Of a DNA stretch of 5,191 bases, positions 1 through 5,118 are shown one piece after another (within the stretch, counting starts at the first letter, position 1; each line of letters opens with the position of its first letter). A model generated the notes under the pieces. The model was not told the DNA's origin. It made no database searches and saw only the letters and a list, made by a program, of their open reading frames with translations. The DNA lies in the NCBI GenBank assembly GCA_964449175.1, contig CAYUYH010000189.1, positions 1 through 5,191 of the forward strand. The letters are read 5' to 3'. The DNA comes from CAYUYH01 sp964449175. GTDB lineage: Bacteria; Planctomycetota; Phycisphaerae; SM23-33. The position numbers were made by a program, and so were the translations under genes.

Positions 1-356
1 GTGATGCCCGACGGCACGGAGATGACGACGCGCGGCTTGATCAGGCTGCGGCGACGGTGGACCTTGCGGATGAAGTAGCGAAGCATCGCCTCGGTGATCT
101 CGAAGTCGGCGATGACGCCGTCCTTCATCGGACGGATGGCCGTGATCGACCCCGGCGTCTTGCCGAGCATCTCCTTGGCGACCAGCCCGACGGCGTTGCC
201 GTTCTGGAGCACCCTGTTCGTGCCGCGCTTTACGGCTACCACGGACGGCTCATTGAGCACGATGCCCTGGCCGCGCACGCAGACGAGCGTGTTGCAGGTG
301 CCGAGGTCTATGCCCATGTCCACGGAGAACAGGCCGAATATCGGATCGAGAATCAT
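1..356 (-). CDS. mreB: Rod shape-determining protein MreB, N-terminal part (cut by window edge)
   Basis: Actin-like ATPase that forms membrane-bound filaments and guides lateral cell-wall synthesis in the family. The 118 complete codons visible match the MreB N-terminus: a hydrophobic start (MILDPIFGLFSVD) suited to membrane contact, the phosphate-1 motif GIDLGTCNT at residues 15-23, GIVLNEPSVVAV at 31-42, AKEMLGKTPGSI at 60-71, AIRPMKDGVIADFE at 73-86 and PRVVISVPSGIT at 108-119. The usual family length is about 340-350 residues, so roughly two thirds lie beyond base 1. The ATG at 354-356 is preferred over the internal ATG at 315-317, because it keeps the hydrophobic N-terminus and the spacing to DLGT seen in known MreB. 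Its ribosome site is weak (AGGA, 11 nt upstream). The usual Ala of DLGTANT is Cys here. Identification is firm; the open reading frame shows no break in the visible part. Confidence 0.97.
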   Translation of the reverse strand, partial: MILDPIFGLFSVDMGIDLGTCNTLVCVRGQGIVLNEPSVVAVKRGTNRVLQNGNAVGLVAKEMLGKTPGSITAIRPMKDGVIADFEITEAMLRYFIRKVHRRRSLIKPRVVISVPSGI

Positions 357-541
357 AACTGAACCAATCCTACGCCGTCAGATGCCAAAGCACAACACGT
401 GCGGCCCGGACGTCTGGGCCTACGATGGGTACGTTCTGAATGGATTCGGTCTTCCGCAGCAGCCGGCCACGGCGGCACGTCGCGGCGAGCGTGTCGCGGC
501 GGGCTCGGTTGCGGATCGACAGGATCGGCCAGTAGTTTCCA
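357..541. other. Intergenic region upstream of mreB
   Basis: This 185-bp gap separates the small membrane protein gene from mreB. I see no convincing gene in it. It holds an 18-bp imperfect palindrome (403-420). Close to mreB there is a weak promoter-like arrangement on the minus strand: TTGTGC, 17 bp, TAGGAT, ending about 12 bp before the ATG. If that were used, the mRNA would be almost leaderless. The -35 box matches only 3 of 6 consensus bases, so this is a guess. The gap is much longer than the 11 bp between the two genes before it, so mreB may have its own expression control. Confidence 0.5.
403..420. repeat. 18-bp imperfect palindrome upstream of mreB
   Basis: GGCCCGGACGTCTGGGCC is symmetrical around GACGTC with a single mismatched pair between the two half-sites. 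It lies 47-64 bp upstream of the mreB start codon. It could be an operator for a dimeric regulator, or an RNA hairpin in a transcript that reads through from the upstream genes. No T-run follows it on the minus strand, so an intrinsic terminator is unlikely. Chance occurrence in GC-rich DNA is possible. Confidence 0.4.
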
Positions 542-751
542 CTATCTCCCCGCGCCGGGCAACTCGACTTTGCCAAATAGATCGGTCAGTGACAGCCCGC
601 AGCCGCCCACGTCCGTACCGGCCAGGAGGTGGTAAAGCGACACGCCGATCGTGACCGCCAACGCCAGTGCGGCCACCAGCGTCAGCACCGTGTAGACGTC
701 CGGCTGCGGCTTGACTTGCATGGGTCGCGGCTGATAGGGAATCTGGCTCAT
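542..751 (-). CDS. Small single-pass membrane protein, 69 residues, unknown function
   Basis: I do not recognise a named family. The protein has a polar, proline-rich N-terminus (residues 1-18, with PYQPRPMQVKPQ), one strongly hydrophobic segment at about 19-43 (VYTVLTLVAALALAVTIGV is its core), and a short C-terminal tail ending in LTDLFGKVELPGAGR. One basic residue (K14, with R9) precedes the membrane segment, which by the positive-inside rule fits an N-in, C-out topology. The ATG at 749-751 is backed by a good ribosome site, GAGGG at 757-761, 5 nt upstream. It starts 11 bp after the stop of the coiled-coil gene, so the two are almost certainly one operon, and mreB follows in the same direction. 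A role with the coiled-coil protein or MreB at the membrane is inference from position. The reading frame could be fortuitous, but the ribosome site, spacing and clean membrane segment argue against that. Confidence 0.75.
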   Translation of the reverse strand: MSQIPYQPRPMQVKPQPDVYTVLTLVAALALAVTIGVSLYHLLAGTDVGGCGLSLTDLFGKVELPGAGR

Positions 752-762
752 GTTGGCCCTCG

Positions 763-1623
763 TTAGTCCAGCCTGTCGGCGACTTTATCGCCCTGCATGG
801 GGTCGAGCCGCGGGTCGATGATGACCCCCGCCGACTCGCCGACGTCCACGTTGTCGACGCGGAGCTTGGCGACGTAGTCGGCGCCGCGATAGATCACGAG
901 CATCATGCCCGGGCGGACTCCCTTGGCCGAACCGACGTTCACGCTGGCCAAGTCGCCCCTGACGGCAGTGACCGTGCCGCTGATCCTGATGTCGGTCCTG
1001 GGCGCCGCGGGCGCGGTCGGCGCAGTCGGCGCAGCGGCGCCCGGCCCGGCGGCCGAGCCCAGAAGCTGCTCAAGATGCTTGATCCGCTCGTCGCGCTGAA
1101 CGCGCTGCTCCTCCAGCGCCCGGATGATCCCGCCCTGGCGGTCCATGTCCAACTGGGTCTTCTTGAGCTTGTCGGTCGTCTTGCGGAACTCGTCGTTGAG
1201 CTTCTGGATCTTGTCGAAGGCATCGTCCCGCTGCTGTGACAGGGCGGCGGTCCGCTTGCTGTTGGCCTCGAAGTCCAGCCTCAGCTTGCTGAGTTCGGTG
1301 TTCATCAGCTCGAGGTTCTTTGCCAGCTCCGCAGCCTTGCGGCGCTCGTCGGTGAGTTCCCTCTTGAGGCGTTCGATCTCCCCCTGCATCGCGCCGGTTT
1401 CCTTGGTCAGGTCGCCGGCCAGACGGTCTCGCTCCCGGCTCAGCACCTGCACGGACAGCTGTCCGTGCCTGACTTCCTGCTCGAGGATGCCGGCGCGCTG
1501 CTCCAGCCGCTTGTAGGCGTCCTCGTAGGTCGGGGCCAATCTGGACTGGGTGATGAAGACCGGGCATGCCAGCAGTATGAGCACTACCAGGACCACGATG
1601 GCTATCTTTGTCAGGGTACTCAA
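763..1623 (-). CDS. Membrane-anchored coiled-coil protein with C-terminal beta domain (MreC-like architecture)
   Basis: The 286-residue product has four parts. Residues 5-24 are one hydrophobic segment (IAIVVLVVLILLACPVF). Residues 35-190 are a long charged alpha-helical coiled coil rich in Glu, Lys, Arg, Leu and Gln. Residues 191-209 are an Ala/Pro/Thr linker. Residues 211-286 are a predicted small beta domain (ISGTVTAVRGDLASVNVG, then KGVRPGMMLVIYRG). A single membrane pass, coiled coil and beta barrel is the plan of MreC, the periplasmic partner of MreB, and GS.KGVRPGM resembles the glycine turn of that domain. However, only one beta domain is present, and the overall sequence is not clearly MreC, so no symbol is given. 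It begins with TTG at 1621-1623, supported by AAGGAG 7 nt upstream. It heads a probable operon with the 69-residue gene, ahead of mreB. A scaffold role at the inner membrane facing the periplasm is inference. The gene itself is secure; the function is not. Confidence 0.88.
   Translation of the reverse strand: MSTLTKIAIVVLVVLILLACPVFITQSRLAPTYEDAYKRLEQRAGILEQEVRHGQLSVQVLSRERDRLAGDLTKETGAMQGEIERLKRELTDERRKAAELAKNLELMNTELSKLRLDFEANSKRTAALSQQRDDAFDKIQKLNDEFRKTTDKLKKTQLDMDRQGGIIRALEEQRVQRDERIKHLEQLLGSAAGPGAAAPTAPTAPAAPRTDIRISGTVTAVRGDLASVNVGSAKGVRPGMMLVIYRGADYVAKLRVDNVDVGESAGVIIDPRLDPMQGDKVADRLD
1007..1042 (-). repeat. Short 9-bp tandem repeat coding for the Ala/Pro/Thr linker
   Basis: GTCGGCGCA occurs twice in tandem (1016-1024 and 1025-1033), with degenerate copies on both sides. 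It encodes the APTAPTAPA linker between the coiled coil and the beta domain. Such repeats can change copy number by slippage in 3-residue steps without breaking the frame. Confidence 0.6.
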
Positions 1624-1723
1624 GCGATGTCTCCTTACTGCGGGCTTTGCCGCCGGGCCTCACCGAGCCGAATGCCGCCCAACTGCTATGCAGGCCGACA
1701 CTTTCGCCAACCCGCAGGCTAGG
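1624..1723 (-). other. Predicted 5' leader of the coiled-coil gene, with a long-range inverted repeat
   Basis: If transcription starts about 7 bp after the TAGAAT box, the leader is about 100 nt. Its ends carry a perfect 7-bp inverted repeat: CTGCGGG at 1638-1644 and CCCGCAG at 1711-1717 as read on the plus strand. Pairing would close the leader just upstream of the AAGGAG ribosome site. A small inner hairpin (CTGC-ATA-GCAG) is also possible. I recognise no known riboswitch or protein-binding leader, and no short reading frame stands out. A regulatory role is speculative. Confidence 0.35.
1631..1636 (-). promoter_or_regulatory. Shine-Dalgarno site that fixes a TTG start
   Basis: On the minus strand this is AAGGAG, 7 nt before the TTG at 1621-1623. 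It is the strongest ribosome site in the window. No ATG or GTG in this frame sits at suitable spacing, and the TTG gives the complete membrane anchor, so it decides the start of the coiled-coil protein. Confidence 0.85.
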
Positions 1724-1729
1724 AATGTG

Positions 1730-1757
1730 ATTCTATTTTCGCCAGGGGTCAAGTCAA
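1730..1757 (-). promoter_or_regulatory. Strong sigma70-type promoter for the coiled-coil / small protein operon
   Basis: On the minus strand, TTGACT (1752-1757) and TAGAAT (1730-1735) are separated by 16 bp; each box matches 5 of 6 consensus bases. The stretch is AT-rich compared with its surroundings (GAAAATAGAATCACATT), as expected for a promoter in GC-rich DNA. It lies between the stop of the HEAT lipoprotein gene and the coiled-coil gene and points towards the latter. It may also serve mreB by read-through. The predicted start of transcription is near 1723. Confidence 0.72.
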
Positions 1758-1790
1758 GCAAAATTCGCGTCCGCCGGGTTGGGCGCAAGT

Positions 1791-3062
1791 TCAGTCCTTG
1801 CCGCCGGCAGTGCGCAGTTTCAGGCCGGCCGAAGGCGGGGCTGTCCCCGCCGGCGGGGCCTTTCGCGCCGGTTGGGTGGTTGCGGCAGGTTGTACGACGG
1901 CGGCGCCCGCGGCGGGCTCGCCCGGCGGGGCTGGGGCGGGAGTCTGTTGCGGCTCGGCAGCGGGCCAGGCCGGCGCACGCTCGACCATCGGCGCCGTAGC
2001 CGCCGACGGCGGCGCCGTTCGCTGGTAGCCCGGCAGCAGCCGAAGGATGCTCATCGCAGCGGCCACCCGGACGGACCCGTCCGGACTGCTCAGCAGGGCA
2101 TACAGCGTGTCAACCGCCTCCTGGTTGCCCAGCCAACCCAGCGAGATCGCCGCCAGTCGCTGGAGCGAGCTGACCTCGATCTTGCCGCCGGGCCGGCCTT
2201 TGTAGGCCGTCTCGAGCACGGCCTCGGGCAACCTGGCAGCCTCGTCGCAGAGCTCGTAGCCGGTGGGACTGAACTGGCCGAGCATGCCCAGCCCCCCCGC
2301 CGCCGCCACGCGAACCCGCGGCGGATGGCGCGCATCGAGCAGCTCGGTGAACACCTGAGACGCCGTCGCCGAGCGAACGTGAGCCATGGCCGGTATCGCC
2401 ACGAGCCGCTCGTCGACGAACGGGGTCTTCTTCGTGTAGGCCTCCAGCGACAGCGCGCTGGCCGCGTCGCCGAGCAAGGCGAGCGACTCGATGATCTGGA
2501 TGCGGACCATCGGGTCGCGCTCGTCGTTTAGGCGGGTCTTCAGTGGGCCCATGCCGGAGGGCTCCTGCATCTTGCCCATCGCCAGGGCGGCGTTGGCCCG
2601 CACTTCCGGCTCCTTGTCGAACAGCAGGTCGTACAGCTCGCCGGCGTATGTGGCGTCGTTGAGACGGTACAGGGCGAAGACGACGGCCGGCATCACCCGA
2701 CGGTCCGGCTCGAACTGCTTGTCCTCGACCATCCGTATCAGCCGGTCCTTGGCGGGGGCGTATCTCGTGTCGCCGACGGCCATCGCCGCCGCGAAGCGCA
2801 CGGCCGGATCCTCGTCGCCAAGGGCCGTCAGGAAACTCTCGCCGGCTGCGGCGCCGGCCGTGTCGGCCAACGCCTCGATCGCGTGAGACCGCGTGAACGG
2901 GTCCGGGTCTTGGAGGGCCCTGTCCAGGGTGCGCCGGGCCTCGGCGTAGGCGACGCCGAGGTCCACGCCCAGCTCGTCCTTGCCCCCGCACCCGCCCAAA
3001 GCGACGGCCGCGACCAGCAAAGCCGCCGCGCCCACCTGTCTCAGCCACGATGCCAAACTCAT
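1791..3062 (-). CDS. HEAT-repeat lipoprotein
   Basis: Predicted lipoprotein of 423 residues. The start is the ATG at 3060-3062, because it overlaps the lnt stop (ATGA), has AGGAAGG 7 nt upstream (3070-3076), and puts the signal peptide at the very N-terminus: a basic region ending near Arg8, a hydrophobic core at about 10-22, and the lipobox LGGC with the lipidated Cys at 25. A longer frame from 3113 would bury the signal behind 17 residues. Residues of about 40-345 are alpha-helical HEAT-type repeats with recurring D/E-P-x-V-R-x-x-A motifs, near 54, 85, 151, 183 and 328, plus a PPRVRVAAAG variant near 247. Such solenoids usually bind proteins. The tail (about 348-423) is rich in Pro and Ala, including an AATTQPARKAPP stretch, and is probably disordered. 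It should be acylated by the adjacent Lnt. The binding partner is unknown. The lipobox has Gly rather than Ala/Ser at -2, which is tolerated. Confidence 0.9.
   Translation of the reverse strand: MSLASWLRQVGAAALLVAAVALGGCGGKDELGVDLGVAYAEARRTLDRALQDPDPFTRSHAIEALADTAGAAAGESFLTALGDEDPAVRFAAAMAVGDTRYAPAKDRLIRMVEDKQFEPDRRVMPAVVFALYRLNDATYAGELYDLLFDKEPEVRANAALAMGKMQEPSGMGPLKTRLNDERDPMVRIQIIESLALLGDAASALSLEAYTKKTPFVDERLVAIPAMAHVRSATASQVFTELLDARHPPRVRVAAAGGLGMLGQFSPTGYELCDEAARLPEAVLETAYKGRPGGKIEVSSLQRLAAISLGWLGNQEAVDTLYALLSSPDGSVRVAAAMSILRLLPGYQRTAPPSAATAPMVERAPAWPAAEPQQTPAPAPPGEPAAGAAVVQPAATTQPARKAPPAGTAPPSAGLKLRTAGGKD
1834..1858. repeat. Alternating GC-rich inverted repeats near the 3' end of the lipoprotein gene
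   Basis: GGCGGGG (1834-1840), CCCCGCC (1845-1851) and GGCGGGG (1852-1858) follow one another. The first two form a 7-bp stem with a CTGT loop; the last two form a perfect 14-bp palindrome. The two structures exclude each other. They lie inside the Pro/Ala-rich coding tail, about 40-65 bp before the stop, without a T-run. They may arise from Pro/Ala/Gly codon choice, or may slow or protect the 3' end of the transcript. Confidence 0.4.
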
Positions 3063-4915
3063 CCCTTGACCTTCCTGCCTGATCGTGATCGCCGGGCGGC
3101 GATGATCAGCCACACCGTCATCGCCGCGGCGAGCAACGAGACGCCCTGGGCGAACACGTCGCCCATAAGACTGTACAGAGTCACTCTTTCGTCCACAAGC
3201 ACCTTCGGCCCGTGCCCCGGCAGCGGCCGCCCGTGCCCATCATACGCACCGTCCAGCAGCAGGGTTCCGGTCATCATCGGCTGGATGCCCCGGTCTCCCA
3301 GCAGCGCGACGATGCGCCCGCAGGAGTCTATCGACGCGCTGATGCCGGTGTTGACGGCGCGGACGACGGGCGTGCGGTTCTCCACCGCGCGGAAGCAGTA
3401 CTGCACGAGGTGCTGGCTGTGCTCGGTGCTGCCGCGATAAGGCCCGTCGCCCCACTTCCAGACGAACCACCCGTCGTTGGAGATGTTGACCAGGATGTCG
3501 GCCTCTTTGTGCCGCCCGGCCATCACGAGCCGCCGACAGACGCGGGCGAACGTGCCCTCGTAGCAGATGGGCGTGGCCAGCGTCCATTCGCCGCTGCTGC
3601 GCCTCAGCTCGAACACCGTGGGCGTGCGTCCGGGGTCCAGTTGCAGCATCACCGGCGGGACGAACCGCCTGAGCAGCTTGTGCAGCCAGGGGGCCGACGC
3701 ACGGAACGGCACGTACTCGCTGAACGGCACGAGGTGCATCTTGGCGTAGTACTCCATCGCCCACGGCGTGGCGCCCTCGAACCACAGGGCGCTGTTGCGA
3801 ATCAGCCAGGGCTCCTCGTCCTCGCCGACGGCGCGGTTCACGTGGTAGGTGATCCCGCCGGCTAGGATCGGACAGCCAAGCTGCTCCGACAGCCTGGCCA
3901 CGCGCTCGCCCCACGAGCGTCTCGTCTGGAGCGCTTCGCGCGCGGACTCGCCCAGGAGCTGCTCGTCCATGGCCAGGAACTCCGCGTTCAGGCCGGCTGG
4001 CAGCATCGTCTCCGGCCAGATCACAAGGTCGCAGCCGGCGCCGAGCAGCGCCCTGCTGCTGGCCAGGTGCGCGTCAAGGATTTCCTCCGGCGGCACGTCG
4101 CGCCCGCGAAGCGAGATCGGATACGCGTGCTGGACGATGCCAATCACCGGGCCGGGATGCAGGGCCCGCTGCTGGCCGAGGCGATACGCGCCGTAGACCA
4201 CCAGCAGCGCGCCGGTAGCGACCGTGGCCGCCGCCCCGACCAGCGAGAACCAGGCCATCCGCGCCCCGCCGACCTTGGCGCGCGAGAACAGCGGATACGT
4301 GAACAGGTCCACGATCGCCCCGTTGACCATCGCCACGAAGAACGACACGCCGTATTGCCCTGCCAGGTCGGCGAACTGGATGAGATGCGTCTGGGCGTAT
4401 TGGCTCTGGGCGAGGAAGAACCACGGGAAGCCGCTGATGACGTATGCGCGGGCGTACTCCAGCGACACCCAGACCAGCGGCAGGACCAGCCACATCGGCC
4501 AGTTCCGCCGAAACGCCGCCCGGACGACCATCGCCGCGAGAAGCCAGTAGGCCGACAGGTACACCACCGTCGCCGCGTAGCCGGTGAGTGTGATCCACCA
4601 CAGCCAGTAGAGGTTGCCCGCCCAGAAGACCACCCCGGCCAGCGTGCCGCATGCCAGCCCCGCCCGCTTGGTGACGCATCCGCCGACGCCCAGCACCCAC
4701 GGCGCCAGCGCGATGTAGGCGATCAGCCAGCAACTGAACGGGGCAAAGCTGATCGTCAGCAGCGCCGAACTGAGCAGGCACAGCAGCGCGACGCTCCACG
4801 TGCGGCGAAGCTCCAGCCTGCGTTGGAAGATGACCGGCGGGGGCTCGCCCTGGCCGCCGGCCCCGGTCGCCTGGCCGCTGCTGAAGCTGATGACTCTGCC
4901 GTTACGTCGTGCCAA
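3059..4915 (-). CDS. lnt: Apolipoprotein N-acyltransferase (Lnt)
   Basis: Inner-membrane enzyme that transfers an acyl chain from a phospholipid to the free amino group of the diacylglyceryl-cysteine of lipoproteins, the last step of their maturation. The 618 residues comprise a Gly/Pro-rich N-terminal extension (1-40), about seven hydrophobic segments (roughly 41-60, 62-80, 87-108, 113-132, 139-160, 186-207, 221-244), a periplasmic nitrilase-type domain (about 255-555), and a last membrane segment at about 588-606 followed by a basic tail. The triad known from E. coli (E267, K335, C387) is matched by E302 in VIWPETMLP, K392 in YYAKMHLVPF and C451 in TPICYEG; E400 and E453 match further conserved glutamates. 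It is about 100 residues longer than E. coli Lnt, through the N-terminal extension, about 20 extra residues between E302 and K392, and a longer stretch after C451. TTG at 4913-4915 is chosen: an in-frame TGA lies seven codons upstream, and AAGGA (4926-4930) is 10 nt away. It overlaps the lipoprotein gene downstream. Confidence 0.95.
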   Translation of the reverse strand: MARRNGRVISFSSGQATGAGGQGEPPPVIFQRRLELRRTWSVALLCLLSSALLTISFAPFSCWLIAYIALAPWVLGVGGCVTKRAGLACGTLAGVVFWAGNLYWLWWITLTGYAATVVYLSAYWLLAAMVVRAAFRRNWPMWLVLPLVWVSLEYARAYVISGFPWFFLAQSQYAQTHLIQFADLAGQYGVSFFVAMVNGAIVDLFTYPLFSRAKVGGARMAWFSLVGAAATVATGALLVVYGAYRLGQQRALHPGPVIGIVQHAYPISLRGRDVPPEEILDAHLASSRALLGAGCDLVIWPETMLPAGLNAEFLAMDEQLLGESAREALQTRRSWGERVARLSEQLGCPILAGGITYHVNRAVGEDEEPWLIRNSALWFEGATPWAMEYYAKMHLVPFSEYVPFRASAPWLHKLLRRFVPPVMLQLDPGRTPTVFELRRSSGEWTLATPICYEGTFARVCRRLVMAGRHKEADILVNISNDGWFVWKWGDGPYRGSTEHSQHLVQYCFRAVENRTPVVRAVNTGISASIDSCGRIVALLGDRGIQPMMTGTLLLDGAYDGHGRPLPGHGPKVLVDERVTLYSLMGDVFAQGVSLLAAAMTVWLIIAARRSRSGRKVKG

Positions 4916-4966
4916 TGCGCCGTCGTCCTTGATTCACTCCCGCCCCGGAGCCTGCACTGGCCCGAC

Positions 4967-4995
4967 ATTGTGGTCCCCCCGCCGCCTTCCGTCAA
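4967..4995 (-). promoter_or_regulatory. Probable sigma70-type promoter for lnt
   Basis: On the minus strand, TTGACG (4990-4995; 5 of 6 consensus bases) and CACAAT (4967-4972; 4 of 6) are spaced by exactly 17 bp. A transcript would start near 4960 and give a leader of about 45 nt that contains the AAGGA site. This fits lnt as first gene of the lnt-lipoprotein unit. The -10 box is weak and the spacer is very G-rich, so confidence is moderate. Confidence 0.5.
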
Positions 4996-5008
4996 GCCCG
5001 CCGCTCTT

Positions 5009-5040
5009 GTGTCGCGGGCCAGAAGACCGCTACTGGCGCG
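5009..5040. repeat. Bulged hairpin and first copy of GTGTCGCGGGC
   Basis: CGCG-GG-CCAG (5013-5022) can pair with CTGG-CGCG (5033-5040), giving an 8-bp stem with a 2-nt bulge and a loop of about 10 nt. The 11-bp word GTGTCGCGGGC at 5009-5019 recurs exactly at 5049-5059, 40 bp away, where it begins another hairpin. This is part of a non-coding palindrome cluster that runs to the window edge. Confidence 0.45.
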
Positions 5041-5051
5041 ATGGGTGCGTG

Positions 5052-5072
5052 TCGCGGGCGTCTCGCCCGCGA
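5052..5072. repeat. Perfect 9-bp inverted repeat with TCT loop
   Basis: TCGCGGGCG-TCT-CGCCCGCGA is a perfect hairpin with a 9-bp stem. The core GGGCGTCTCGCCC is, to my memory, a recurrent intergenic palindrome in planctomycete-type genomes; I cannot check that here. A short CTGCC/GGCAG hairpin follows at 5079-5095. No T-run follows on either strand, so it is more like a REP-type element than a classical terminator. Confidence 0.65.
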
Positions 5073-5118
5073 GTGCCGCTGCCATGGGGCGGCAGGGCCG
5101 AGGATCACACACCAGCGC

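Noticed and set aside
370..576. Minus-strand open frame of 68 codons covering the gap before mreB
   Set aside because: It begins inside the 69-residue gene in another frame, has no clear ribosome site and shows no recognisable features, so the gap is treated as non-coding.
94..654. Plus-strand open frame of 186 codons across the mreB start region
   Set aside because: It is antisense to mreB and the small membrane protein gene, has arginine/proline-rich composition typical of GC-rich shadow frames, and lacks a recognisable domain.
1070..1663. Minus-strand open frame of 197 codons overlapping the coiled-coil gene
   Set aside because: Same strand but another frame. It is Gly/Arg-rich, without the membrane anchor or heptads seen in the chosen frame, and without a ribosome site as good as AAGGAG.
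1741..1790. Possible intrinsic terminator after the HEAT lipoprotein gene
   Set aside because: A short GCG/CGC pairing precedes AATTTT on the minus strand, but the stem is too weak to support a terminator call.
2067..2084. Hairpin CCGGACG-GACC-CGTCCGG
   Set aside because: It lies within a HEAT repeat coding SPDGSVRV and is explained by GC-rich codon use; nothing suggests a separate role.
3063..3113. Longer start for the HEAT lipoprotein at 3113
   Set aside because: It would add 17 polar residues in front of a well-formed lipoprotein signal peptide and lose the ATGA overlap and the AGGAAGG site.
4756..5112. Minus-strand open frame of 118 codons overlapping the lnt start
   Set aside because: Low-complexity Arg/Ala/Gly/Ser composition. 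It runs through the palindrome cluster and the lnt promoter, with no recognisable domain.
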